Part shown: positions 1 through 9,053 of the stretch, piece by piece
Position numbering within the stretch: the first letter of the stretch is position 1
Layout of the letters: each line of letters opens with the position of its first letter
Source of the DNA: Hymenobacter artigasi
GTDB taxonomy: Bacteria; Bacteroidota; Bacteroidia; Cytophagales; Hymenobacteraceae
Direction: 5' to 3'
Assembly (NCBI RefSeq): GCF_012275535.1
Contig: NZ_JAAVTK010000018.1
Location: 1-64,000 of the forward strand
DNA length: 64,000 nucleotides
Notes under the pieces: model-generated
The model's input: only the letters and a program-made list of their open reading frames with translations
Told to the model about the DNA's origin: nothing
The model's database searches: none
Made by a program: the position numbers and the translations under genes

Positions 1-153
1 CTGCACGCGCGGGTCCGTTAAATGGGCAAAGGAAGCGAAAGGGTCCATTCCCGAAACTAGCCTACGACCAGCTTACTTTTGGTGCGGAAGCCCTAAAAAC
101 CGCCCTTTTTTCCAGAAGTGTCCGACAAGGAATCTTATGTTGAGCTATTCAGA
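1..153. other. window edge, no gene seen
   Basis: This stretch lies beyond the 3' end of the acetyltransferase gene. I see no convincing coding frame, RNA gene or repeat. A run of T residues near position 107 follows no clear stem. Confidence 0.4.
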
Positions 154-702
154 CTATCTGCTTACCCCGCCTGTAGCAACCAACAACTTATAATAAACCG
201 CCGTGGCGTGCGGCTGCCCGTCGAAGTTGATGAAATACGCCGGAATAGAGCCTACAAAAACATAGCCCAGGCTTTGATACAGCTGCTCGGCAATGTCGCC
301 CTGGCGGGTATCGAGCACCAGCGTAGTGCGGCCCAGTGCGCGGGCGTGGCCTTCCAGCGCAAGGAGCAACTGCCGGGCCAGGCCCTGGCGGCGCGCCTGC
401 CGGTGCACCAGCAGCTTCGATACTTCGGCGCGGAGCAGGGAGTTGGGACGGGTGGCCAGGTCAAGCTGCACGGTGGCCAGTAGCGCACCGGTGCCGGGCT
501 GGCGGGCGATGAGAAGCAGGCGATGGCCGGCCTCCATGGCGCCGAATACGCTGTGCCAGTAGTCCTGAGCTTCGGCAGTGGCTAGGGGAGGCAGGAAACC
601 GACGGCCGCACCGGAGTCGACGGCATCGTGCAGCAGCGCATGGAGCTGGGGCAGCAGCGCCCGGGCTTCGGCGGCGCTGAGGGAAGTGATGAGAGGAGTC
701 AT
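154..702 (-). CDS. GNAT family N-acetyltransferase
   Basis: A 182-residue protein of the GCN5-related acetyltransferase fold, which moves an acetyl group from acetyl-CoA to an amine on an unidentified substrate. The pyrophosphate-binding loop of motif A is visible as RQARRQGLAR (residues 101-110), preceded by the strand VSKLLVH. The C-terminal part contains the usual LGYVFVG turn. The length suits a single-domain cytoplasmic GNAT. The ATG at 700-702 is the natural start and the gene diverges from the SDR gene at 834. The substrate cannot be read from sequence; antibiotic, amino-acid and protein acetyltransferases share this fold. Confidence 0.88.
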   Translation of the reverse strand: MTPLITSLSAAEARALLPQLHALLHDAVDSGAAVGFLPPLATAEAQDYWHSVFGAMEAGHRLLLIARQPGTGALLATVQLDLATRPNSLLRAEVSKLLVHRQARRQGLARQLLLALEGHARALGRTTLVLDTRQGDIAEQLYQSLGYVFVGSIPAYFINFDGQPHATAVYYKLLVATGGVSR

Positions 703-833
703 ACGGGGCGCAAGAAAACCATCCGGCTGCTAATTGGCTTGCACAAACGGCTTGCCCGCGCGGCGAGCCGGGCTTTTGTTTGTAAACTTCGGCCCCGATA
801 CTTCCCGTTATTTTTTCATCACACCAAACACGT

Positions 834-1547
834 ATGCGCGCTTTCATCACCGGAGCCAACCGGGGCCTGGGCCTCGAACTTACCCGCCAGTACCTGGAGC
901 GCGGCGACCACGTATTCGCTGCCAGCCGGCAGCCCACCCAGGCCGCCGAGCTGCAAGCCCTGAGGCAGCAATACGCCGACCGCCTCGTGCTGCTGTCCCT
1001 CGACGTGACCGACGCGGCCTCCATCGCGGCGGCCGTGCAAGGCGTGCAGGCCGCCACCGATGGCCTCGATGTGCTCATCAACAATGCCGGCGTATACCCG
1101 CACGCGGGCTCCGGCGATGCGCACCAGCGCCTGGGCCAGCTCACCCACGACGATGCCATTGAAACAATGCAGGTGAATGCCATTGGGCCGCTGCTAGTGT
1201 CGCAGGCGCTGCTGCCGCTGCTGCGCGCCGGCCACAAAGGCCGCATTCTCAGCATCTCCTCGGGCCAGGGCTCGCTGACGTGGAAGGCCACCGGCGACCC
1301 CTACCACTACAGCGCCAGCAAGGCCGCGCTTAATATGTACATGCGCAGCCTGGCGGCCGAAATCGGCAACATGGGCCTGATTTCGGTGCTGGTAGACCCG
1401 GGCTGGATGCGGACCGAAATGGGTGGCGAGCACGCCATTCAGGAGCCGGCCGATTCGGCCCGGGGCATTATCCGCCTGGCCGAGCAGCTGCACGTGGAGG
1501 AAAACGGCAGCTTCGTGACCTGGCAGGGCCAGCCTGTACCGTGGTAG
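834..1547 (+). CDS. SDR family NAD(P)-dependent oxidoreductase
   Basis: A 237-residue classical short-chain dehydrogenase/reductase. The Rossmann dinucleotide loop TGANRGLG is at residues 6-13, the NNAG strand-4 motif at 83-86, and the catalytic Tyr159-x3-Lys163 sits in YSASK with the conserved serine near residue 142. The protein has no signal peptide and is probably cytoplasmic. The carbonyl or alcohol substrate is unknown. ATG at 834 gives an N-terminus immediately before the nucleotide loop, as expected. A strong hairpin terminator follows 30 bp downstream, so this is a monocistronic unit divergent from the GNAT gene. Confidence 0.92.
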   Translation: MRAFITGANRGLGLELTRQYLERGDHVFAASRQPTQAAELQALRQQYADRLVLLSLDVTDAASIAAAVQGVQAATDGLDVLINNAGVYPHAGSGDAHQRLGQLTHDDAIETMQVNAIGPLLVSQALLPLLRAGHKGRILSISSGQGSLTWKATGDPYHYSASKAALNMYMRSLAAEIGNMGLISVLVDPGWMRTEMGGEHAIQEPADSARGIIRLAEQLHVEENGSFVTWQGQPVPW

Positions 1548-1576
1548 CAGCCGGGCGAAAGCCACAAGGCACCAAT

Positions 1577-1625
1577 AAAAAGGACCCGTTCCGTTGAAAA
1601 ATCAACGGAACGGGTCCTTTTTATT
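1577..1625 (+). terminator. intrinsic terminator after the SDR gene
   Basis: Two perfect 21-nt complementary arms (starting AAAAAGGACCCG and ending CGGGTCCTTTTT) are separated by a four-A loop and run into T-rich sequence. The A-run and T-run make it potentially bidirectional. Confidence 0.92.
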
Positions 1626-1853
1626 TTCCGGGCAGAGCAGTTGGCTGATTGCCTGGGCATCAGCATATATCAATAGTATATATAAAGCACTTACAAAATA
1701 TTTTGAATGGTAATTCCTCTAAATCATCTGCCTGTTTATTGGCCTGAAACAGGCAATTTTTATTTTCATTTGGCCACCAGCGTGCATTAATCAACAATTC
1801 GCAATTATATTCGGCAATTCACTTGCTCAACTTTTCACCAATCAATCACTCAC
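1626..1853 (+). promoter_or_regulatory. AT-rich leader upstream of susC with one hairpin
   Basis: This AT-rich spacer should hold the susCD promoter, but I cannot pin a consensus TAnnTTTG box. It contains a clear hairpin at 1729-1755 (TGCCTGTTT, 9-nt loop, AAACAGGCA) followed by ATTTTTATTTT, which looks like a terminator. It lies about 100 nt before the susC ATG, so it could be an attenuator or a leader structure. That role is inference. Confidence 0.45.
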
Positions 1854-4800
1854 ATGAGAAAACGCTTACTCTTATTCCTGTTCATGGTTCTGGGCTTCGC
1901 GGCGCACGACCTCAGGGCCCAGGACCGAACCATTACCGGCACGGTAGCGGGCGCGGATGGGGCTTCCATCCCGGGCGTAACGGTGCTCGTGAAAGGCACC
2001 AAAATCGGTACCTCTACCGATGCGGACGGCAAATTTTCCCTGGCAGCCCCCGCCACGGCTAGCACCATGGTGTTTTCCTATGTGGGCTATGCCACGCATG
2101 AGGTAGCCATCGGCAGCAAAACGTCCTTTAACATCGCCTTGGCAACCGACACCAAGAGCCTCGAAGAGGTGGTGGTGGTGGGCTACGGCACCCAGAGCCG
2201 GCGCGACCTGACGGGCAACGTGGCCTCCATCAGCGGCAAGGAGATTGCCACGTCGCCGGTGCAGAGCTTCGACCAGGCCTTGCAGGGCCGTGCTTCGGGC
2301 GTGAACATCACTACCCCCAACGGGGTGCTGAACAACCCGCCCGTCATTCGTATCCGGGGCACGAACTCCATTAACCTGAGCTCGGCTCCGCTGGTGGTGA
2401 TTGACGGTATTCCGGCCTACAGCGGCAACACGTCGGCCGTGGGCAGCGTGCCCAACAACCCGCTCAGCAACCTGAACCCGGCCGACATCGAAAGCATGGA
2501 AGTGCTGAAGGATGCCTCGTCTACGGCCATCTACGGCTCGCGGGCCGCCGGTGGGGTTATTCTGGTAACGACCAAGAAAGGCAAAAAAGGCCAGAGCCAT
2601 CTCACCTACGATACCTGGGTGGGCTGGTCAAAACCGGTGCGCCTGTACGACGTGCTCAACGCCCCCGACTACATCAGCATCAAGAATGAGGCCGTGCGCA
2701 ACCTGAATGCCAACCGCGCGTCGGTGGGCGGCACGCCCAACAACGTGGAAGGCTTTAAAGCCACCGATGCCAATGGCAACACGGCCGATACCCGCTGGTA
2801 TGATTACATCTACCGCACGGGCTTCTCGCAGTCGCACAACCTGAACTTTTCGGGCGGCACCGACAAAACCACCTTCTACTCGTCGTTGGGTTACACCAAC
2901 CAGAAGGGCATGCTGGAGCGCAACGAATTCCAGCGCATTTCGGCTCGTGTGAACGTTGACCACAAGCTTTTTAGCCAGGTCACGGTAGGCATGCGCGTGG
3001 CTTACTCGAACACCCACAACGCTTCGCCCAACTCGGGCTCGGTGGCCGACGGGGCCTTTGGCACGGGCGGGCTGGGCCGGCTGCCGCTGGTGCTGCCGCC
3101 CAACGTTTCACCCTATAACCCCGACGGCACCTTCAACGTGAGCGGAGCCGGCCTGGGCCCGGGGCCCAACACCAACCCCAGCTCGACGACCGGCGCGCCC
3201 CTGCTGCCGGGCTACTACAACCCGCTGGTGGATTTGGCTTACAACTACTTCAACTCCGACGGCAACGAAATTCAGGGCAGCGTGTATGCCAACCTGGAGG
3301 TAGCCAAGGGCCTGAACCTGCGCACCACCTACGGCCTGAACCGCATTTCTTTCGAAGACAAGTCGTTTTACACGGCCCTGGCCGGCGATGGCCAGTCGAC
3401 GGGCGGCTCGGCCAGCAACTACTACCGCACCAACAACCGCTGGAACTGGCAGAACACGCTGCAATACGACCACACTTTTGGCGAGAAGCACAACCTGTCG
3501 CTGCTGGTGGGCAACGAGCAGCAGGCCACCGACATCCAGCGCTGGGGCGCCACCCGCACCTCGGTAGCCGACCCGTACTTCACCACCTTCCAGGGCAACT
3601 TCACCAACATTGCCGAATCGGGCCGCTTCCAGGGCGTCAACTACCTGGTGTCGTTCTTCGGCCGCCTCAACTACAGCTTCAACCGCAAGTACCTGGCCAC
3701 GCTGAACGTGCGCCGCGACGGCTACTCGGCCTTCGCCAAGAAATTCGGCAACTTCTACGGGGCCTCGCTCGGCTACGTGGTATCGGAGGAAGACTTCTGG
3801 AAAAACTCCTCGTTCTCGCAGACCTTTTCGTTCCTGAAGTTTACGGGCAGCTACGGCAGCGTGGGCAACAACCAGGGCATCGGCGATTTCGTGACGCAGC
3901 AAACCTACGGCTCGGGCCTGTACGCCTCGAACGCAACGCTGTTTTTCGGCAACGCCGGCAACCCGAACCTGACCTGGGAAACCAGCAAGAAAACGGACCT
4001 GGGCGTGTCGTTCGGCTTTTTGCAGGACCGCCTGACGGGCGATTTCTCCTACTACCGCAACCTGGTGGACGGCCTGATTCTGGACGTGCCCCAGGCACCT
4101 TCCAAAGGCATTCCGAACAGCGCGGGCCAGGGCAACCTGGGCAACTCCTACCTGCTGAACGTGGGCTCGATGGAGAACACGGGCGTTGAGCTCAACCTGC
4201 GCTACAACGTGCTGCAGGGTGGCAAATTCACCTGGTCCGTTAACGGCAACCTGACTACGCTCAAAAACCGCGTGCAGGCCCTGGCCTTTGAAGGCCAGCG
4301 CATTGGCACGGCCACCTCGAACCTCGAAACCGCGAACTACACCAAAGTAGGCCAGTCGGTGGGCGAAATCCTGGCCGTGCCTTCGCTGGGCGTGAACCCG
4401 GCCAACGGCCGCCGCATGCTGCAAAAGGCCGACGGCACCGTGGTGCAGTACGAGCACCTGGGCACGGGCTGGACCACCCTCGACGGCAAGCCCGCCACGG
4501 CCCCCAGCCAGCTGGTGGATGGCATCTATTACGGCCCCGTGCTGCCGACCTGGTATGGCGGCCTCGACAACACGTTCCGCTACCGCTTCCTCGATTTGGG
4601 CGTATTTGTGCAGTTTTCGGGCGGCAACTACATCTACAACGGCACCAAGGCCGGCCTGCACGACCAGCGCTTCTGGAACAACCAGACCGACATCAAAAAC
4701 CACTGGACCACGGAGAACACCAACGCCGAGTGGCCGCGCGTGGTCTACGGCGACAACGTGTCGAACGGCTCGGCGCTGGTGATGTCGTCGAACGTGGAAA

Positions 4801-5048
4801 AAGGCGACTTTGCCCGCCTGCGGCAGGTATCGCTGGGCTATACCTTCACCCCCGAATTCCTTACCCGCATCAACGTGGCCAACGCCCGCCTTTATGTGCA
4901 GGTGCAGAATGCCTTCCTGCTCACCAAATACTCGGGCATCGACCCGGAAATCTCGACCAATGGTGGTAGCAACACCGGAGCTGGCGTCGACCGCAACTCC
5001 GTGGGGCAGGCCCGCACCTACACCGTGGGCTTCAACATTGGCTTTTAA
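1854..5048 (+). CDS. SusC/RagA family TonB-linked outer membrane protein
   Basis: A 1064-residue TonB-dependent transporter that forms the outer-membrane channel of a SusCD nutrient uptake system. A signal peptide (residues 1 to about 22) is followed by the carboxypeptidase-regulatory-like domain starting at RTITGTV, then a SusC-type plug with the signatures EEVVVVGYGTQ and VLKDASSTAIYGSRAAGG, and a long beta-barrel ending in aromatic FNIGF, a typical outer-membrane insertion signal. The susD gene starts 12 bp downstream, so the two are co-transcribed. No sugar-cleaving enzyme or regulator lies next to the pair, so the cargo is unknown. Peptide or glycan uptake are both possible. Confidence 0.95.
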   Translation: MRKRLLLFLFMVLGFAAHDLRAQDRTITGTVAGADGASIPGVTVLVKGTKIGTSTDADGKFSLAAPATASTMVFSYVGYATHEVAIGSKTSFNIALATDTKSLEEVVVVGYGTQSRRDLTGNVASISGKEIATSPVQSFDQALQGRASGVNITTPNGVLNNPPVIRIRGTNSINLSSAPLVVIDGIPAYSGNTSAVGSVPNNPLSNLNPADIESMEVLKDASSTAIYGSRAAGGVILVTTKKGKKGQSHLTYDTWVGWSKPVRLYDVLNAPDYISIKNEAVRNLNANRASVGGTPNNVEGFKATDANGNTADTRWYDYIYRTGFSQSHNLNFSGGTDKTTFYSSLGYTNQKGMLERNEFQRISARVNVDHKLFSQVTVGMRVAYSNTHNASPNSGSVADGAFGTGGLGRLPLVLPPNVSPYNPDGTFNVSGAGLGPGPNTNPSSTTGAPLLPGYYNPLVDLAYNYFNSDGNEIQGSVYANLEVAKGLNLRTTYGLNRISFEDKSFYTALAGDGQSTGGSASNYYRTNNRWNWQNTLQYDHTFGEKHNLSLLVGNEQQATDIQRWGATRTSVADPYFTTFQGNFTNIAESGRFQGVNYLVSFFGRLNYSFNRKYLATLNVRRDGYSAFAKKFGNFYGASLGYVVSEEDFWKNSSFSQTFSFLKFTGSYGSVGNNQGIGDFVTQQTYGSGLYASNATLFFGNAGNPNLTWETSKKTDLGVSFGFLQDRLTGDFSYYRNLVDGLILDVPQAPSKGIPNSAGQGNLGNSYLLNVGSMENTGVELNLRYNVLQGGKFTWSVNGNLTTLKNRVQALAFEGQRIGTATSNLETANYTKVGQSVGEILAVPSLGVNPANGRRMLQKADGTVVQYEHLGTGWTTLDGKPATAPSQLVDGIYYGPVLPTWYGGLDNTFRYRFLDLGVFVQFSGGNYIYNGTKAGLHDQRFWNNQTDIKNHWTTENTNAEWPRVVYGDNVSNGSALVMSSNVEKGDFARLRQVSLGYTFTPEFLTRINVANARLYVQVQNAFLLTKYSGIDPEISTNGGSNTGAGVDRNSVGQARTYTVGFNIGF

Positions 5049-5060
5049 TTGATTCTTCTG

Positions 5061-6569
5061 ATGAAACGATATTTGCATCATCCCCTCGCCCTGGCTGCCT
5101 GCGCGGCCCTGCTGGCCTTCGGTTCGGTTTCCTGCCAGGACCACCGCCTCAATCCCATTCCCGAAACAACGGTATCTGACCAGGCGGTATTCACCACTCC
5201 CTCGCGCATTACCGCGCAGGTCAACAACCTGTATAGCTACGTTAAAACCGGCGGTTTTCTCGGCGGCCGCTTTCAGATTTTCAGCGATATCCGGGCCAAC
5301 GACTTCATCAACCGCACGTCCAACGGCGTTACGGGCGTGGGCGTGTGGAACCATACCCTCACGGAAGCTTCGCAGAACGACGTTATCAATACCTGGGGCT
5401 TTGGCTACGCGGCCATCAACCAAATCAACGTTTTTCTGGATGGCCTCGACGCCAATGCAGGGAGTTTGGTAGCTCCGGCTTTTCCGGCCAACTACATCAC
5501 GACGGCCAATAACTACCGCGGCGAGGCCCGCCTGCTGCGCGCCCTGAGCTACTACTCGCTGCTCCAGTTCTACGCCCGCCCTTATGCCGATGGCAACGGC
5601 AGCAAGCCCGGCCTGCCCCTGCGGCTGAAAGGCGAAACCAACGACGCCAACAACAACCTGGCTCGCAGCACCGTGGCGCAGGTGTATGACCAGATTCTGC
5701 AGGACCTCACCTTTGCCGAGCAAAACCTGCCTCTGTCTTACACGGGCTCGACAGCGGCCACGCTGAACACGACGCGGGCCCAGCGCAACACCGCCATCGC
5801 CCTGAAAACCCGGGTGTACCTGAGCATGGGCCGTTACGCCGATGTGATTACGGAGGCCAATAAGCTGGTGCCCGCCGTGGCTCCGTTTGTGGCTTCTACC
5901 GGCGTGGCCAACGCGCTGAATCCGTCTATTGCCGCCGTATTTGCGCCCCCGCAGGAAACGGCCGAAACCATTCTGGCCTTTCCCTTCACCGCCCAGGATG
6001 CGCCCGGCACCCAAAACCAGCTGGCGTATTACTACCTGCCCGCCTCGCAGGGTGGCAACGGCGAATACAGCCTGAACTCCTCTGCCGGCGGTATCCTCAC
6101 CGACCCCGGCTTTACGGCCACCGATGCCCGGCGCACGGCCCTGGTAACGACTTCGGGCACGGAGTCGTTTCTGAAAAAGTACCCTACCGGCACGCCCTAC
6201 ACCGACAAAGCGCCCGTTATCCGCTATGCCGAAGTGCTGCTGAACCTGGCCGAAGCCCGCGTGCGCACCACCAACACGGTTGACCCGCAAGCCCTGGCCC
6301 TGCTCAACGCCGTACGTGGCCGCTCGAACCCGACCGGCGTGTACACGGCGGCCAGCTTCGCCTCGGCCAGCGCGATGATTGATGCTTTGCTGCTGGAGCG
6401 GCGCATCGAGTTTCTGGGCGAAGGCCTGCGCAACTTCGACATCATGCGCCTGAATGCCACCATTCCGGGCAAAGGTTCGGTGCCGGCCATTCCCAATACC
6501 AGCTCCAACTACGTGTGGCCCATCCCTTCCACCGAATTGGCGGTGAACACGCTCATGACCCGCAACTAG
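5061..6569 (+). CDS. SusD/RagB family nutrient-binding lipoprotein
   Basis: A 502-residue surface lipoprotein that caps the SusC channel and binds its ligand. I chose the ATG at 5061 over the upstream in-frame TTG at 5049 because it gives a clean lipoprotein signal peptide ending in SVSC, with Cys25 the lipidated residue. The N-terminal SusD-like region has helix-forming repeats typical of TPR scaffolds (ARLLRALSYYSLLQFYARPY), and the C-terminal part has the family pattern of LLLERRIEFLGEGLRNFDIMR. The length is normal for the family. It is followed by a hairpin terminator at 6636-6674, which closes a two-gene operon. Confidence 0.94.
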   Translation: MKRYLHHPLALAACAALLAFGSVSCQDHRLNPIPETTVSDQAVFTTPSRITAQVNNLYSYVKTGGFLGGRFQIFSDIRANDFINRTSNGVTGVGVWNHTLTEASQNDVINTWGFGYAAINQINVFLDGLDANAGSLVAPAFPANYITTANNYRGEARLLRALSYYSLLQFYARPYADGNGSKPGLPLRLKGETNDANNNLARSTVAQVYDQILQDLTFAEQNLPLSYTGSTAATLNTTRAQRNTAIALKTRVYLSMGRYADVITEANKLVPAVAPFVASTGVANALNPSIAAVFAPPQETAETILAFPFTAQDAPGTQNQLAYYYLPASQGGNGEYSLNSSAGGILTDPGFTATDARRTALVTTSGTESFLKKYPTGTPYTDKAPVIRYAEVLLNLAEARVRTTNTVDPQALALLNAVRGRSNPTGVYTAASFASASAMIDALLLERRIEFLGEGLRNFDIMRLNATIPGKGSVPAIPNTSSNYVWPIPSTELAVNTLMTRN

Positions 6570-6635
6570 CCATTATTCGCTAGGTTAGCCTACTGCGCAA
6601 AGCCGGACTTGTCCAGCCGTATGCGGTGTTTTTTC

Positions 6636-6674
6636 GCACCCCTTATTGTCCGCCTGGCGGGCCGTAAGGGGTGC
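6636..6674 (+). terminator. terminator of the susCD operon
   Basis: Perfect 10-bp arms GCACCCCTTA and TAAGGGGTGC enclose a GC-rich loop that can itself fold, and are followed by TTTGGTTTT. Confidence 0.8.
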
Positions 6675-6849
6675 TTTGGTTTTAGGGCGGCTACTGACCT
6701 GACCAACATGGCAGTAGCCACTTTTATGCCTCGCCGATTATTTGAATTAAAACCAGATTAAAGTAAATCTACTTTGGCGCGGCCCTCGTAGCTAAATACT
6801 CTTCACCATCTCTTCACATCACCATCACTTCACAAAATACCTTATTGTC

Positions 6850-8826
6850 ATGCAACACCTTTCCACTTCGCTAAAGCTGGCCGCTGTAACGGCCGGACTG
6901 TTCCTACTGAATGCCGCGCCGGGCCACGCCCAAACGGTTTACGGCCTCCAAACTTCCGCCACGGCCACCAGCCTGGTCACGTTTCAGGCCACGGCTCCGG
7001 GCACGCTCACGGCCACGACGGCCATCACCGGCCTGGGGGCCGGCCAAACGCTGGTAGGGCTCGACAGCCGCCCCAACACCGGCCAACTGTTTGCCCTGGG
7101 CTACGTTGCGGCTACCACGCAGGTGCAGCTCTACATTCTGAACGCCACTACTGGCGCGCTTACTACCGTAGGCACGGCCCTCACCCTGAACCTGGGCACC
7201 AACACGGCCCGCATCGGCTTCGATTTTAACCCGACCGTAGACCGCATCCGCCTCACGGGCAGCAACAACAGCAACTTCCGCCTCAACCCCAACAACGGTG
7301 CGCTGGCCGCCACCGACGGCAACCTGGCCTACGCCGCCACCGATGCCAATGCCGCCCAGACGGCTGGCGTAGGGGCCGTGGCCTACACCAACAGCTACAT
7401 CGGCACCACGGCCACCACGCTCTACGACATCGACGAGGCCAATACCCGCCTCACCACCCAGAACCCGCCCAACAACGGCGTGCTGAACACGGTGGGTCCA
7501 TTGGGCCTTGCGGCCTTCGGCAATTCCGACCTGGATATCTATTTCAACCCCACCACCGGCACCAACGTGGCCTACCTCACGGCCGTGCCCACGGTGTCGC
7601 CGGGTGCTACCAACAGCAACCTGTACACCCTCAACCTCACTACCGGCGCGCCTACGCTGGTGGGTGCCATTGGCGGCAGCCTCGCGGCCCCGGTGACGGA
7701 TATTGCGGTGCAAATCACGCGCACGGTGCCGGCTAGCGTGACCGGTAACCTGGCTTATGCCCTGGCGGGCACCAACCTGCTGACGTTTGACACGGCCCTG
7801 CCGGGCACCATTCGCACCTCGCTGGGCGTGACGGGTATGGCCGCCACCCAAACCCTGGTGGGCCTGGACGTGCGGCCCTTCACCAACACGCTTTTCGCGC
7901 TGGGCTACGATGCGGCCCTGGCAGCCCCCGGCGCCAATGCTCAGGTTTACTCGGTGAGCGCCGTGACGGGTGTGGCTACGCCCATCGGCGCGGCTATTCG
8001 CCTGGAGCTGGGCACGGGCAAGGTTGGCTTCGACTTTAACCCCACGGTGGACCGCATTCGCGTCACGTCGTCGTCTAACCGCGCCAACTACCGCCTCAAC
8101 CCCATCGATGGCACCATTGCCGCCACCGATGGCACCCTGGCCTACGCCACCACCGATGCCAACGCCGCCGCCACGCCCAATATTGGGGCTGTGGCCTATA
8201 CCAACAGCGTGGCCGGCCCCCTCGCCACGACTACCGCTCTTTACAACTACGACCTGAGCCTGAACATCATCACCACCCAAAACCCGCCGAATGCCGGCAC
8301 ACTGAATACGGTGGGTGCTTCGGGCATCACGGCCAATGCTACAACCTCCAACCTGGATATGGATATCTACTCGTCGGTGGCCGGCACTAACACGGCTTAC
8401 TTGGTAGCTAATCCCGGCACCACCACCAACACGAACTTCTACACCGTGAACCTGACCACGGGCGCGACCACGCTGGTAGGAGCCATCGGCAACGGCATCG
8501 CGGCCCGCGATATTGCCGTAGCCGGCCCGGCTGGCGTAGTGACGGCCGCGCGCGACCGCGCCGACCTGGCTGCCGGCGTGAGCCTGTACCCCAACCCCAC
8601 CAGCGGCCGCACCACCCTGGCCTTCAGCCTCACCCGCGCCGCCCGCGTCGAGCTGAACGTGTTTGATGCTGTGGGTCGTCGCGTTGAAACCGTGACTTCG
8701 GCCGTGCTGCCCGCCGGGCCGCAGGAGCTGCGCTGGGAAGCCGGCACCGCCAAGCCCGGCTTGTACCTGGTGCGCCTCGTGGTAGATGGCCAGCCCACCG
8801 CCACCCGCCAGGTGGTAGTAGAATAG
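6850..8826 (+). CDS. duplicated DUF4394 secreted protein with T9SS sorting domain
   Basis: A 658-residue secreted protein. It has a signal peptide (cleavage near GHA-Q, residue 27), two tandem DUF4394 copies (about residues 30-285 and 300-565) and a C-terminal type IX secretion sorting domain from about 575 (LYPNPTSGRTTLAF, then GLYLVRLVVDG). The copies share GQTLVGLDSRP / TQTLVGLDVRP, GFDFNPTVDRIR, the YRLNP or FRLNP strand and TTQNPPN. DUF4394 has a beta-propeller-like repeat character and no assigned reaction. Export by T9SS to the cell surface is a family-based inference. The gene stands alone between two terminators. Ala, Thr and Gly dominate the composition. Confidence 0.88.
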   Translation: MQHLSTSLKLAAVTAGLFLLNAAPGHAQTVYGLQTSATATSLVTFQATAPGTLTATTAITGLGAGQTLVGLDSRPNTGQLFALGYVAATTQVQLYILNATTGALTTVGTALTLNLGTNTARIGFDFNPTVDRIRLTGSNNSNFRLNPNNGALAATDGNLAYAATDANAAQTAGVGAVAYTNSYIGTTATTLYDIDEANTRLTTQNPPNNGVLNTVGPLGLAAFGNSDLDIYFNPTTGTNVAYLTAVPTVSPGATNSNLYTLNLTTGAPTLVGAIGGSLAAPVTDIAVQITRTVPASVTGNLAYALAGTNLLTFDTALPGTIRTSLGVTGMAATQTLVGLDVRPFTNTLFALGYDAALAAPGANAQVYSVSAVTGVATPIGAAIRLELGTGKVGFDFNPTVDRIRVTSSSNRANYRLNPIDGTIAATDGTLAYATTDANAAATPNIGAVAYTNSVAGPLATTTALYNYDLSLNIITTQNPPNAGTLNTVGASGITANATTSNLDMDIYSSVAGTNTAYLVANPGTTTNTNFYTVNLTTGATTLVGAIGNGIAARDIAVAGPAGVVTAARDRADLAAGVSLYPNPTSGRTTLAFSLTRAARVELNVFDAVGRRVETVTSAVLPAGPQELRWEAGTAKPGLYLVRLVVDGQPTATRQVVVE

Positions 8827-8868
8827 TTCTACTCAGCCGTTTAGCCACGCTAGCGGCTATGCAAAAGC

Positions 8869-8902
8869 AAGCCCCGTCGGACTCATCCGGCGGGGCTTTT
8901 TC
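8869..8902 (+). terminator. terminator after the DUF4394 gene
   Basis: Arms AAGCCCCGTCGG and CCGGCGGGGCTT (one internal mismatch that can wobble) with a six-base loop, followed by a T run. Confidence 0.9.
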
Positions 8903-9053
8903 TATATTGCAAACATTCGTATATTTCTCAATACCAACAATTTAATCAGTTCCCAGACAATGGTCTGCCTGCCGTTATCGGGCAACTCCGCTGAATGTTG
9001 TACTTTTAGTTTTCCTAGCTTCAAACCCTTTCATTACACCTCATTAACAGCCC

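Noticed and set aside
735..782. possible terminator, GCCCG...CGGGC followed by TTTTG, before the SDR gene
   Set aside because: It lies between two divergent genes, where no transcript from the left would need to end on this strand, and the stem is only five bases.
3108..6290. 1060-codon open frame antisense to susC and susD
   Set aside because: It is an effect of high GC at third positions. Its translation is rich in Gly, Val, Arg and His without any motif, while the opposite strand encodes two complete known families.
6904..8280. 458-codon open frame antisense to the DUF4394 gene
   Set aside because: It mirrors the repeats of the sense gene and shows no independent motif or start context.
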